Assembly (NCBI GenBank): GCA_001969505.1
Contig: LSSK01000248.1
Coordinates: 1-64,000 of the forward strand
Origin: Zancudomyces culisetae
Taxonomy: Eukaryota; Kickxellomycota; Harpellomycetes; Harpellales; Legeriomycetaceae
Direction of reading: 5' to 3'
Length of the DNA stretch: 64,000 bases
Position 1 is the stretch's first letter; every line of letters starts with the position of its first letter. The translations under genes and the position numbers were made by a program. Positions 45,821-57,688 of the stretch are shown here, one piece after another. The notes beneath the pieces were generated by a model. That model did no database searches. It saw nothing but the letters and a program-made list of their open reading frames with translations, and was not told the DNA's origin.

Positions 45821-47573
45821 GTTTGCTTTCAGCTACTTTTCACAGTCCTGTTATATTTGTTTGAAGCTCCTTGTTGTGAATCGGAATGATTATACTGTGT
45901 GTTGGATACCTATATTGTGTAAAACTTTTTCCACTTGAAATTTAATTTGTTTAAAGTATTCATAGTTTAATTGCTAAAACACCTTTTGCCACCAAAATAG
46001 GGAATACAAGTACTCACCAACAGATTCTATTTATATGGTTCTGCTCAGTACTGAAGTAACTAAATACTTTTTAATAATATGCTCTATGTACTATATGATA
46101 GCTGTTTGTGCTTTTAATATAACAGGAATGATTTCGGTCAATATTTCTGTTAACTACTCTTGAAAGTTTAATTGTTTTTGCTATTATCCTTGAGGTAGAT
46201 CTGTTGAGGAACTTGATGGAGCTTGACGTGTTTAATATAGCCAAAAAAAAAATTAATAAAACCTGAAATATATACACTTTAGGACGCTTTACACATAATT
46301 CACAGGCTTTGCGATAGAAAGGGTGTCGCGATAAAGTATACATTATCCTTCCAAATCGGGGAAGCAAATTCTACTACGATTCCCCATGCATCAACTCATA
46401 AGACGTTTAAGCTCTTTTTTCTAATAGAACATAGCCTGCTACTACAGGTTAAGTAGGTATTTTTTTGTGGTACGCGCATCAAGATACCCAAAAGATTTTG
46501 AAACACCAAAAGTTGGGAATTCTTATTTTTACTATTGGCACAATCACCATCTCCCTTCTTCTTCTCCCCCCCCTCTCATCATCTGCTCACTACCTTTTCA
46601 TACACACCAATGCATATTTTTAATTGTGCATTAAATAACAATTCTCTTATGGTTTCCCTTTATTTCTGTTTTACTTAAAAGAGTGATTCTGCTTTAATTT
46701 ATAAGGGTACACATAAACAAGAAAGCTCGGTAAATTATGAAAAAAACACTCTGGCGAGAAAAAAAAAAGAAACATGAACATGAACATGGGAAATAAAAAA
46801 ACGCAGGAAAATCCCTCAACAGCTATACCACACGACTGGCTGTCATCAGCCATTGAGTATGATTTTGTTATGGAAAGCAGGTTATAACATGTATTTTTTT
46901 TCCCGACAGTTAAAATGTACAGTTTTAGCAAACATGTGCTGTATTCGGTACCATAAATTACCCTTATACACATGACACTACCTTTAGTAGGAATGCCGCG
47001 AGCTTAAAGTGCCATGGAATGACATTTATCCGCATCTCGAACGCCAAAAACAAGAAAAGTGGTTTATAAGCACCCCGACAAACACTATCCCAATCAAGAA
47101 AATCATCCGACATAATGGATAAATTCATCACTATATTCTCGTCCTTTTTGGCAGCATAGAACAAAAAAGAGTCTTTACATACACCAGAACAAACATTCCA
47201 ACACACTATCCCGAAGTTCCGGTGTGAGTACTAGCCATCCTTAACTGTGCTCACACGTTCTTTCCAAAAAAACTTAAAGGGGATTTCCCCAAAGCTGATA
47301 GGCAATCAAAGCTATTTTGGTAAAATATTGTACATCACCATTTTTTACAGGAAACGTACGCATTTCAGCTGCTACACTCTTGATCAGCCATGAATACTTT
47401 TAGGCTAAATTATATAACTTTTGAAATAATGACATGGTTAGTTAACGTTATAGTGCTTATAGTCAACAAAACGTGCTTCTAGATTGATGTCGTTGATATG
47501 ACACTAATTTTTATGTAATTCATAGTTTGAACTTGTGAGAGTGTCAACAGAATAAAAAGTTGGGTCATACAAA
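45821..47573. other. Promoter side of the Zn2Cys6 gene and 3' flank of the next gene
   Basis: AT-rich with three minus-strand frames of 80-100 codons (46071-46367, 46671-46973, 46964-47206). None has a recognisable domain, and I could not join them by splicing. The one at 46964-47206 has the best codon content. Confidence 0.4.
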
Positions 47574-47983
47574 CTAATCAGGAAAAGGACTGATGCTCTT
47601 CCCCTCTACTACTTTCTTTTTTTTTACTTTAATTATATTAATTCTTTGTAACAAAACAGTGAGTAGTGGCTCAACAAAAACACATGTGATAGGAACAAGC
47701 CTAGGAGACTCAAACACTTCACTTTTGGTTGAGTTGGTTGTTTTAACAATTTTGCCTAATTCCGCATGAAAAATAAGCCAATTTGGGCTAGTTAGGATGT
47801 AAAATGATACACACACCGTTGGGTAAATGATGAGGTTAAAGCTATATGGTTCAAGCAATAATAATGATACCTTCATCAGCCTTTAGTAAGGTATACAAAG
47901 ATACAATTTGGTGGGTGGAGTTTGTGTTAAATTTAAGAAAGAAGATGGGATGATTAGTAGACTTACCACACGTATATAGGCAT
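47574..47983 (-). CDS. Small hydrophobic protein, function unknown
   Basis: Not recognised. Two inferred exons, 47967-47983 and 47574-47880, join through a perfect GTAAGT donor and a TACTAAAG branch/acceptor in matching phase to give 107 residues from an ATG. The N-terminal 35 residues are hydrophobic (WLMKVSLLLLEPYSFNLIIY), with a second hydrophobic stretch (VPITCVFVEPLLTVLL) and a Lys-rich run near the C-terminus. It could be a small membrane protein. Support is limited to splice-phase agreement and amino-acid composition. Confidence 0.42.
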
Positions 47984-48654
47984 TTCTTTTCTTTCTAACA
48001 AAAAAGGCTGGTTCGTTTTGGTAATATTGCAAGGGTTGAACTGTGGACGCTAATAGATCAACGTGATGTGTGTATCAAAAGTGAATGGTAGTGAAACATG
48101 TGAATATCTATAATTGGAATGAAATTTGCAGCGTGTTTAATTTTATTTTTTTTGAGTGCTCAATTTAATAAGACAGATGCATGAAGAGTTATGCTGTGCA
48201 TCTTTAACGAAAATAAACATTTCGAATTAAGCGCAAGGTTCATAGCTAAACCGAAGTACGATGAGGTTTGTTGGAGCTGTGATTTTATATATCAGATCTT
48301 TTGTGTCTACTTAATCTTGTTTCTGATTCCTTACAAGTAGGTTATGTTAAAGTACCTTTACAAAAATTACCTGGGTATAAGCAGGGTTAAGTACAAAAAA
48401 ACCAAAATGTAAAAGATGGTGGAAAGTTGAAGTTTTTATTGCTTCTAACAATGCTTTAGTACCACCGAAAAAAATTTCAACAAGCTTATCATGGAAAGCC
48501 TGTATTAGAAGTTACCTATTTATAAAAAGGCAGTTCATCTAGAATATATAAAGTAGGACCTCTCAGTATATCATAATACTCACGATCTGTGCTTTGGCAC
48601 CATCCCCGTATTATCTAATTAAGTTCATGGGCCAAAAAGAAAAATGATCGAATG
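47984..48654. other. Intergenic
   Basis: AT-rich 3' flank of the F-box gene and 5' flank of the small protein. Nothing else seen. Confidence 0.5.
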
Positions 48655-49572
48655 TTATTTTGCATTTTGAGGCCAAAACCTCCAGTTTCCCATAGGAGCC
48701 AAGGCTTGTACCAATGGAATTGTATTGGATAAATGATCTAAAGCCCTAGGATTTACTTGTCTGCAATTTCTAATGTACAAATATTTCAAACTTTTGCTTG
48801 ATGACAGAGCTAAAACCCCAGGTGTGGTAATCAAAATGCAATAGCTAAGATTTAGATATTCTAACTGCGGAAAGTTGTTAGAAATCACGTTTAATGATTC
48901 ATCGTCGAATTTGTAGCAGTTTGGCGCAATAAGTCTTTTCAGTTTTTCACAGCCAAAGGCTAGGCTGGGAATTACAGTAGGGTTTAGATCGCATTTCTCA
49001 ATTTCCAGGTTCTCCAGATTCTTCAGTTTTCCTAGAGAGTTAGCTGAACTCAAGTTAGAACAAAAATTAAGCCTGAGGTTTACTAAATTTGGAAAACAGG
49101 TTGTGACCATTTCAATTGTGTCTTCATTCATGGTAATGCATTTTGATAAATCTAGGTATTTGAGATTGTAGAGTCTATATTGATCAATATTCTTTCTCGA
49201 CGAATCCTCCGATGAATGAGCATCATTGCAGTCTGGTATCTCTTTAAATAAAAGCTCACAACCTACGGCCTCCAGATTTGTCAAGTTTGTGCAGGTTCTT
49301 GTAATAGTTTCGAAGGTTTTTAGTGTAAGCCTTTTGTTGTTTGAGATGTTTAATTTTTTAACCCTGTTTCCGACCTTCGATAATAAATTCTCCAAATGGG
49401 GATCCTCTATCGATTCCGAATATTTTTTTAAATTAAGTTCATTGAGCGGAGCCACATTGGCAAAGTAGAAATTGAAAAACCTACACGTGCGAGAAAGTTG
49501 AAGCATCGTTTCTAGATCACAGTAAGTAAATACTGAGTCCAGTATTATCGTAGGTAAGCTAGCCAGGTCCAT
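48655..49572 (-). CDS. F-box/leucine-rich-repeat protein
   Basis: Likely substrate receptor of an SCF ubiquitin ligase. Single exon, 305 residues from ATG at 49570-49572. An N-terminal F-box (about 5-45: LPTIILDSVFTYCDLETMLQ, LSRTCRFFNFY) binds Skp1. It is followed by about eight cysteine-containing leucine-rich repeats with the signature LxxLxxLxLxxC, for example LKYLDLSKCITMNEDTIEMV, LVNLRLNFCSNLSS and LEYLNLSYCILITTPGVLAL. This is the AMN1/GRR1/FBXL style. The protein ends shortly after the last repeat. The specific substrate is unknown. Confidence 0.88.
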   Translation of the reverse strand: MDLASLPTIILDSVFTYCDLETMLQLSRTCRFFNFYFANVAPLNELNLKKYSESIEDPHLENLLSKVGNRVKKLNISNNKRLTLKTFETITRTCTNLTNLEAVGCELLFKEIPDCNDAHSSEDSSRKNIDQYRLYNLKYLDLSKCITMNEDTIEMVTTCFPNLVNLRLNFCSNLSSANSLGKLKNLENLEIEKCDLNPTVIPSLAFGCEKLKRLIAPNCYKFDDESLNVISNNFPQLEYLNLSYCILITTPGVLALSSSKSLKYLYIRNCRQVNPRALDHLSNTIPLVQALAPMGNWRFWPQNAK

Positions 49573-50000
49573 GACGAACAATGTTTGTCAAAGATCAATG
49601 CTGAATGTTAACTCTTGTCAGCGTGTTTGAATGTACTATGAAGCTAGAAGTCATTTTATGGAAATTAAAAAAAATTTTGACTTTTTTTTTTGAGTTGGGA
49701 TGCTCCAGCAATGACATCTATTTTCTCGAAAATTTTTTTTTGTGAGAACCAGCTAACTTTCCAGTTTTATGTGATATTTATTTAAATTCACCTACAAAAA
49801 AAAAGGGAACCAGCTAATAAGCCTGGTTGGAAAGCAAAAAGTAGTAAGATTTATAAATCTGCTATTTCATTGGGGCTAAAAGAATATTCAATTTTATAAA
49901 CTCAACATGTTTTGTGTCTGCTTTCTAATGCAATTTATTTTTATATAGCGCTTTTTTAAAAAGATATATCCAAACCTTTCAAAGTTTGTAAATAAACAAA
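49573..50000. other. Divergent promoter between F-box gene and EMC7
   Basis: 428 bases, AT-rich, with poly-T/poly-A tracts. No gene. Confidence 0.55.
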
Positions 50001-51188
50001 ATGTACCCAAGAATTCTGCTCTCAGCGATCTTTTACAGGTAATATTCTCGTGTCCACAGCTTAATCATTTGATCTAATTTGAGGTCATTATTTTCATAGC
50101 GTATTCCTGCTGGCTGTATTTGGCGAACAAAAGGATCTATTCAAAATCCGAGGACAAATAGCTACTAATGACGTTTTAAAAAGTAAGCAAAGAATATTGT
50201 CAAAGAAATTCAAGCATTGCTGGTGTTGGAATGATCCTACAAAGGCTTTTATGAGAATACGATTTTTAAAAAAAACGTTTATAATGTATTTTTTCCGAAT
50301 TCAGACACCAGTAACTTTATTGAATTCCCACTTTGAAATTATACTGTTTTTGATTTTTATCAAAAAACGTGTTTAAATATTTGCACTTTTAAACTATAGA
50401 TTTGGATGAGCTTTCAATTGGTACAAGGGTAACGCTGGATAGTGGCAAAAAGACGGGAATTGTGCGCGAAGATGGTGGATTTGTAATGTAAACTGCGAAA
50501 AAATTACCAAACTATCTAGCTAGATCTAGCACTGCTGGTAATTGAGGTTTTAATTTTTTAACTATATTTGATAACTAAATAGAAATGATGTTGGGCTGGG
50601 ATATCATACCATCGAGGTTCAAGCTGTGGAGTACACTTTTCCTAAACTTTTGCTTAACATTGAGAGGGTTGAGGGTAAGGCTGTGATTTCAGCCTGGTAC
50701 TACGTTCCGGGTTTTGAGTGTAATACTAATGATACACCATTACCCTTTCCTTTTGTCATCTCACCCATAGAAAGACGGGAAGTTATTATGGTAAGTATCC
50801 TGGATGTTTATACTTAGTTGCAGTCGATATTCACCTATTTCTACTAACAATTAGAAACGAGAGTCATTTAATATTATCAATATATTGAAGAATCCATATA
50901 TGCTTATGGTTGGAGTGTCACTGTTCTTTGTATTTATAATTCCTAAATTACAAGATTCATTAGGTAAGTTACCTTTATTATATAAGTCATTTTTCACATT
51001 TGTTTCAGAGACTTTTTATATTTTCTTTGTACTTTGCAACCTCATGGCACAAAGTAATAATATTGATGGTTTTTCTAGACCCCGAAGAGCTCGCACAGAG
51101 TAACAAGATGCTTTCCAGTGCACAGGGACCGTCATTTGATTTCTCCTCGACGCTTGCTCAGTTGTCTGCAGGCTCAGCAAAAAAATAA
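50001..51188 (+). CDS. EMC7: ER membrane protein complex subunit 7
   Basis: Lumenal beta-sandwich subunit of the EMC, which inserts tail-anchored and multipass proteins into the ER membrane. Inferred exons: 50001-50038, 50100-50182, 50400-50487, 50583-50790, 50855-50963 and 51079-51188, 211 residues with consistent phases. A signal peptide lies at the N-terminus (YPRILLSAIFYRVFLLAVFG). The DUF2012-type beta domain follows (IGTRVTLDSGKKTGIVREDG, YHTIEVQAVEYTFPKLLLNI, EVIM). A membrane helix (LMVGVSLFFVFIIPKL, about 152-170) comes before the cytosolic tail. The ending is a small Ser/Gln-rich tail, as in other EMC7 proteins. Confidence 0.9.
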
Positions 51189-51364
51189 TCGGAAAGTATC
51201 GCGTGGATACATGGTGTTTTGTTTTATTTTATTTGAGATAGGGTGCAGTGAGAAGAGTGGCACCTACTTTTAATACATTTTGATGCTGAAGTGTGGATCA
51301 CCTCTGAGTTTGCATCCCACATGGCTCCTTGTAGGCTCATTTAGTACACTCTGTTTCAGAGTTT

Positions 51365-52106
51365 TCATTTTGTATACAGACATAAAATAAATATAATTCC
51401 ACATAAAGTAATGGGTGCTTGTATCCTCGACATGAAACGGAGAACAGAATCGCATATTTCTGTATCCGTGATTAAAGGAGGAAGTACTTTAAATAAGTTT
51501 TTCTCCCAGTCCTGAATCAAAAAGGCGGCTCCGAAGAACGCATAAGACACAAGTGCCAAACACAATTCCTCTTGAACCCCCAGGATTTCGGCCACCCTCC
51601 CGCAAAAACTGCAAAGAAGCACGCCTAGTTTCTAGTAAACAACACCTCAAAAAATCCCTCCTTTCTTTTCAGAGGTTAGGCGCCAAACACGACCCAAAAC
51701 AGGGCACACAAATGCCACTACTGGGGGACGGAGAATGGGCCAGCTGCAGTGTAGTCCACCAGAAACCTGACTGGTTTATAGAGCAGTCAATATTGCAAAA
51801 GCGTGCCTATTTATTGCTCGTTTACCAACTGGCTCAAAGTACATTTGTAGATGACTTATGGTGATAAAGTTGAAAATTTAATACAGCTATTGGATGGAAA
51901 ATATGGCACGAATTTTGATTCACTTTATGTTTGGCAATTTATATGGTAATACAATCTGGTTTGTAGACCACCAAAAGAAAAAAAATAATATCAGTAGCAA
52001 CAATGTTTACAAAACTTGGAAATGCGTTTAGCAGCAATCTTCCAATCGCATTGCTTGTTATCTCCAAAAAAATTTTAAATAAAAAAATTACGGCACCCGC
52101 AATCAT
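51365..52106 (-). CDS. Small multi-pass membrane protein, function unknown
   Basis: Not recognised. Inferred exons: 51953-52106 (ATG), 51843-51886 and 51365-51631, giving 154 residues with matching phases (donors GTATTA and GTACTT, both types used in OMA1). At least three hydrophobic segments are seen (MIAGAVIFLFKIFLEI, VNIVATDIIFFLLVVY, and LCLALVSYAFFGAAFLIQ), then a soluble stretch LFKVLPPLITDTEI and a hydrophobic C-terminus (ITLCGIIFILCLYTK). Intron 2 (51632-51842) is GC-rich, and a 103-codon + strand frame (51553-51864) covers it in antisense. That frame also has good codons and a strong pyrimidine-rich acceptor at 51673, so the strand assignment is not settled. It shares a divergent promoter with QCR8. 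Confidence 0.48.
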
Positions 52107-52405
52107 TTGAGACTGCTCTGACTCGCAGCTGCACTATAAAAAAAAATTGGGCTAAAGAAAGGACAGCTATAGATAAGAAATTGTTTTACTATTTAATATA
52201 ACATTTTATTTAGTGTTGCTAAGCAATTTGATTCTCTCTACGAAATCACATAAATAAAGGTAAGTGCGTACTAAACAAAATATTTACTATTCTCTATTTA
52301 TTTTTATCCAAGTTGTCACTTCATTCTTAGTTTTTCTCTTTTTAATTCTTTAATCGTACTAACTGAAATCAAATCTCTGAAAATCTAGAGAAAAAAAGAA
52401 AAAAA
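52107..52405. promoter_or_regulatory. Divergent promoter and QCR8 leader
   Basis: 299 bases between two divergent starts. A possible 5' UTR intron of QCR8 runs from GTAAGT-like GGTAAGTGC at 52259 to CTAG at 52386. Placement is inference. Confidence 0.4.
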
Positions 52406-52666
52406 ATGGCAGGAGGATATTCAGGATGGTGGGGACGAATGGGTGGCCCAAAGGAAAAGGGATTTATTACCTACACTTTGTCACCATTTGAATTGAAACC
52501 AATGAAGGGTGTACTTAAGAATGGACCAGCCAATGTCGTTAGACGTACAGCACGACAACTTCCTTACGTTGTTCCATCACTAATCCTTTTGATTAGTGTC
52601 TATTCATACGGAAAGAAACGATCCGCATACTTGCACAGCAAAGCTGGGCACGCCGAAGCTCACTAA
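52406..52666 (+). CDS. QCR8: Ubiquinol-cytochrome c reductase subunit 8
   Basis: Small subunit of respiratory complex III in the mitochondrial inner membrane (UQCRQ/Qcr8 family). Single exon, 86 residues. It begins AGGYSGWWGRMGGPKEKGF and continues TYTLSPFELKPMKGVLKNG, matching the family's conserved start and amphipathic region. One membrane helix (LPYVVPSLILLISVYSYG, about 50-67) precedes a short charged tail. Length is in the family range (about 80-110). A short A-rich leader precedes the ATG. Confidence 0.95.
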   Translation: MAGGYSGWWGRMGGPKEKGFITYTLSPFELKPMKGVLKNGPANVVRRTARQLPYVVPSLILLISVYSYGKKRSAYLHSKAGHAEAH

Positions 52667-53788
52667 ATCGAAGAGTCTTTACATGCATCTTGAACGGAGT
52701 TTGAGGTCTCTTGAAAATTTCACTTGAATAGACTCTTTCTCTTCTCTTTTATTTTCAATAAATCGTTTTCTTCTTGTTTGTATGTGCTTGGCGCATCAAA
52801 TCTATCCAATTTACAATATTGGAGCGAAAACTTTATCAGCAGCACTAGATACCGTTCATAGACACCAGTTTTTTATCCCAAGATCGTTTTTATCAAAAGG
52901 GTGGGGGCGGATAGATGTGATAGATATATGCACATATATATATGATGGTAATCGACATAGTATGGTATGGTATGGTATGGTATGGTACCCAGGCCCTGTT
53001 AGACTAAGATTATTGTTCATGGATGATCTCTTACTATTTGGTTGTGGAAGCTAAATTTCTAGAGCGTGATTAATACTGCGAGTTTGTTTGAATTTTCAAA
53101 ATGTTAGCTGCTAGCTTCTTACATCGTATATTCGAAACTTGCTTCGAGTAAAATAAATACTTTAAAGTAACAGATGTTTAGTGGTGTTTCCTACTTTTAA
53201 CCTGAGGCCCCCTCCAAAATACATGTTTTTCTAGGATCTTTTTGATACATCCTTGACTCACACTGTATACTTTGTGAGTAGAATAGCGAGAGCTTTCAAC
53301 TTAGAGAAGACGCAGTGACAACGATCTGGAGTATATTTATAAGTATTTTATGTTATTTTAGGGCAAAGACAAAGCCAGAGCTAAGCAAATGCTAGATGGC
53401 TGATGTGCTATATATGCCATGTGGTTTTAACTAAAATAGGGTCGCTTATTGCAAAAAACTTGCAAAGATAAATGCTTAATCCGAGCAAAGTCACCAGGTT
53501 CTCTCCCAGCTTTGTTCTAAGCTGTGAAAATGGCTAATATATGTCTTATTTCAAATATTTGCCATATATTTCTGATTGGGGTTAAACAGTTTAGCCACAA
53601 TTTTTTGGCGTTTTCTGATTTTCTTGGGCATAAAACTAGTGTAAAAAAAGTATTTAACTCAATATTTTTCTTTCTCGAAACAATATATATTCCGAATTGC
53701 CGAAGAAAAGCGTATCAAGTCAAGAGAAAAATCCCTACAAATAATCAGAAAGAGTATTTATATACAAATATACGAAATAATCTGAGAA
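52667..53788. other. Intergenic between QCR8 and SPF27
   Basis: AT-rich. Contains a TATGG pentamer array (52961-52985). Two + frames of 90-94 codons (52782-53054, 53524-53808) have no domain; the second overlaps the SPF27 first exon in another frame and is rejected. Confidence 0.5.
52961..52985. repeat. Pentamer microsatellite TATGG x5
   Basis: Five perfect TATGG units in intergenic DNA. Confidence 0.95.
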
Positions 53789-55002
53789 ATGGACACGGCT
53801 TGTATTGACTCTTTACCATGTAAGATACCCTCTCCCTCGTCTCCCCATCCCAAAAACAATATATTACAGTTCTACTCTCCACATATGTATTAAATTGGTT
53901 CACCATAATGCTTATTGTGCGAATTTATATTCATAGATATCGATAAAGAATACGATGATCCAGGTATAGCACTCTTTCATTTTCTGTCTTTTTTACCTTC
54001 ATTTTATGCAAATATTTAGCAGTGATCCATCTATAACATTCGTTTGAATATATTTTCTTAGTGATTAAAGAAAAGGTGGATAGAATGATTGCCGAGGAAA
54101 TGAAAAATGTGCCCCAGGATATAAAGATAAATATACCCAAGCTCGATGTTATATTTAAGGTACAATTTCCAAGCGGATGATAAAATCCCTTTCTATGTTT
54201 TATTTTTATACTAACCCAGGTCGTATATGAATTTTAGAACAATCAGCTCCTCAGGAAAGAATATACTCGGATTAAAAGTGGAAAACCTATGACCCCATTT
54301 GATATTGAAAGATATAAGCTGACAGCACCTAGTGGTGCCGATTTAGAAAACCCAGAGGCCTGGAAAAGAGCAGCTGATAATGCAGCGGCACAATTAGAAC
54401 ACCAAGATATTAGGTATATTTTTGCTTTTAGTTTTATATGATCATTAATATTTTGAGAAGAATGGCATATATCATCATCCCAATGATTTACAGCTATACT
54501 TATCCAGATCCACTCCCTCTCTTCATTGCATTATTGAAAAGGATGTGGTTAGATACATATATTATTAGTTATATAGCTAGTTGTACTTGCTGCTTTAAAA
54601 CTAGGTGCTAATATCATTTTTAGACTAACGAACCTTGAGATATTAAACAGCTACGGAACTAATAGCTGGAAGTCATATAACCAGTACCTTGAGTCGCTAC
54701 TAAAGTATTACGAAAGCCAGCTCGAAAAAATAAAAGAAGAATCAACACATATCAATAAAGCCAGAAAGTACGAACAAGTAAGTCAAAAAAAATAGTACCT
54801 GAACATATTTACCACTAAAAAAAACCACACGCTTGCATTAATGTTTATTTATATGCACTAGATTGAAGCAGGAGTCAAACTTTCAGAGCTAGAAACACAG
54901 TGGGCAGATTATGTTACAAAGAATGCTCAAATAAAGTTGGCAATCGCGGCTTTAGAAGCCGAAATTGAGCATCTCCGAAACAAAAGCGAGCAGCATGATT
55001 AA
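53789..55002 (+). CDS. BCAS2: Pre-mRNA splicing factor SPF27 (BCAS2)
   Basis: Core subunit of the Prp19/NineTeen complex that activates the spliceosome. Inferred exons: 53789-53819, 53937-53963, 54062-54159, 54238-54413, 54624-54777 and 54862-55002, 208 residues with consistent phases. It begins DSLPYIDKEYDDP, the conserved SPF27 start. Then come IKEKVDRMIAEEMKN, YTRIKSGKPMTPFDIERYKL and AAAQLEHQDIRLTNLEILNS, and a long C-terminal coiled coil ending in EAEIEHLRNKSEQ. Length is close to the animal protein (about 225). Confidence 0.93.
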
Positions 55003-55682
55003 CTGTGCGTATTAATAGTTTATTATATAACTTTGCTGGGAACGTTTGTATATTATTGTTTTATCCTTTTTCTTTTTTTTTCCGAAACGAACTATTTTTG
55101 CTGACGTAATATTAAAGCGCATAAATATCATTTCTTATAAACATCTGGGATGGGTATTGCTATACGTTTTGAGTTTATCCAAGGTTTGATTAGTAGTCAG
55201 CGGGTTGGATGGGAGTTTGTCCCCAGTACAGGTACATTCACCATGGTCACAATATACAGATGGACTGACCTCCTTCCCCATACAAAGCAGTTGAGAATCC
55301 AAAAGATTATTTAGTTATATAACAGCGATTAGATGATAAAATCCAGCTTACATTAACACCTCAAGTCGCACTGAATGCTGGGTACCGACCACCGGGCACT
55401 GCTCACCGGGCACTGGGCACTGGGCACTGGTCAAAAACAACGACTGAGGTTGCCCAGGAAATAATGGCATAATAGTCCCCATTTACCGCTCTTGTTTCTG
55501 CTGGAAAAAAATTTTTTTTTGGCAAATCAGAATAAATAATTTTGTACAGATGCAGAGTTCTGTGATAACCATTTTCTTAATAGCAATTTTAACTAATTTA
55601 GCTGATTTATGCGAATCATAAATAGTGGTGCTTTTCCAAGACACAGAATTCATAAATTAAAAGAATGCAATAGAATCGAAAA
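55003..55682. other. Intergenic between SPF27 and MRPS17
   Basis: Contains a short GC-rich block with GGGCACT repeats (55391-55430) and the MRPS17 promoter. Confidence 0.55.
55391..55430. repeat. GGGCACT heptamer repeats
   Basis: Five GGGCACT units, the last three directly adjacent, in an otherwise AT-rich intergenic region. Confidence 0.9.
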
Positions 55683-56200
55683 ATGAACGTTACTCAGATA
55701 CTCCGAAACAGACACAACTTTATTGGCCAAGTTGTTAGCACCGCGATGCAAAAGACTGTAAGAGTCCGTGTTCCTAAGATCAAGACGCATCCTGTAGTTG
55801 GGAAGGTAAGTATAAATAACATCTCCAAATCTTAATTGTTGGATAAAACGTGGATCATTGAGGGAATTGAAATTGCAATTTTAAAGTGTGTTTTATGGCT
55901 CTCGCTGAATCTATTGTTTTTACTGTTGGTATCGTTGCTTTCTCTACAGGAGTTGCCTTTTTGGACCTTGTAAAACAAAAGAACATTAATTTCAAGGCTG
56001 TTTTTATGTAATTCGAATAGGAAATACAACTCCACAAAACATATTTTGCACACGATGAAAACGAACAATGCAAGGTGGGAGATACAGTTAGAATCGAACA
56101 TTGCAGGAAACTGTCCAAACGGAAATCATTTGCAGTTGCAGAAATAATTAGACCCGCAAAAGTATATATTGATCCCGAAACTGGAAAGGAAATGCAATAG
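55683..56200 (+). CDS. MRPS17: Mitochondrial small-subunit ribosomal protein uS17
   Basis: Binds 16S-type rRNA in the mitochondrial small ribosomal subunit. Two inferred exons, 55683-55805 (donor GTAAGT) and 56021-56200, give 100 residues. The first exon has NFIGQVVSTAMQKTVRVRVP, the uS17 beta-barrel start. The second has LHKTYFAHDENEQCKVGDTV, RIEHCRKLSKRKSFAVAEII, matching the family signature (HKTY.AHDE...C..GD.V.I...RPLSK.K...V.E). Length agrees with short mitochondrial uS17 proteins. Both exons are too short to stand out as ORFs. Confidence 0.92.
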
Positions 56201-57688
56201 GCGCTTGAAATTGTTGGGGAGATTGGAATTCGCGACTCTAAGCCTTATATAGATATAGATCCACATTACAAGCCATGAAATGCCAAAATTATTTCGATAG
56301 TGTTGGTATTTACACAACCAAAGAAAATTAAACGAGTGGGGAAAGCAAAGGTGTTCAGCTATCATATTATGTTTTTTAATGTCCATCTTGATCTTTTTTT
56401 TGTTTAAAAAGTTTCAATTATCAATATATTACATTTCGTTTCTCTGTCTGTTTGTTTGTTTGTTTGTTTGTTTGTTTGTTTGTTTGTTTGTTTGGCTAAC
56501 TTTGCCCAAATGGATCAAAATCGATAATGCTTTAAGGTTTTGAGGCTATCTAGTAGTGTTAAACTTTGATCTTTGGTTTACACCTGTGAGGAACGACAAT
56601 GGCATCACCACGAATAATAAACTAGAGAAAATAATAGTGCATGATTCTGTACTTGACCTACCAAGAAGAAGCTGCTCTGTTTTTAGGACATTTCATCATA
56701 TGTTTTATCTGCGCTTTGAGCACCACTGTGGTCAGAAGAAGAAAGCTGTACTCAGGAGGGAGTACAAAGCGCCATCTAGGAACTTTCAACCATCCGTGTG
56801 TACGCTTTGGTTAGTGTAAACTGTGCTTTCCCATACTCCAAGAATAAGTGTTAACAGCCAAATCACGTTTACTCTAATTTTAATAATAACAAACTCGATA
56901 CTGATGTATTTTATAACCCAAGACGATTAGCAAAACGACATTATGTGAGTAAAGCCCAGGTGAATACGCTGTACCAGCTTGGTGAATGGATATAATAATA
57001 TTAGAGGTGCATAAAAAAACTAAGATTAACTATATTAAGTGTTATTGGTTGTAAGTTATATTACATACATGTGGGGAGTAAAATGAAAATAATCGAAACG
57101 CAATAGAAAAGCGAAATTTTCAGAGTGTCGGTACCGCTTTAACAAATGGATGAACTGAAAACATGCTGGAGAAGAGAGAAAACAAGGTGAAAAGAGGGAG
57201 AGGGGATGATTAATTATTTAACTCTCGCTACTCGTAAAACGTGATTTTGTTTTTTTTATTAGTGAAAGAGGAAAAGTAAAATATATCGAATTGCACGATG
57301 ATGGTCGCGTTTATTATGACTTTTTCTTTTTTTTTGGTTTGCAAATAAGATTTTCTAGTAGAAAGCTCCAGTTAACAAACATTTTATCTAAATATTACTT
57401 TTACACTTGAGCTTACAATGATTTTGTATCCATAAACTGCTAAAACATCTAGTTTTGATACACAAACTTTAGAAAATAGGTTTTAGTCAGGATTATACTT
57501 CAATTATAGACTTACCTTTGATAGAGCTGTGACAGTTTTCTAGATTAATAACTATCTCAGCAAAGGTATATTTGATACAGCAACAACGCTCAGATGTGTT
57601 TATAGACAATAGCTACAAGATATTGCTGAACTATAGTGATTATACACGTGCTTTTTGGTATCACGTACTAACAAAATAAAGGGAAACT
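56201..57688. other. Intergenic
   Basis: AT-rich, with a TGTT microsatellite (56447-56494). An 87-codon + frame at 56556-56819 has no recognisable features. Confidence 0.5.
56447..56494. repeat. TGTT tetranucleotide microsatellite
   Basis: About 11-12 perfect copies of TGTT between MRPS17 and the secreted-protein gene. Confidence 0.95.
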
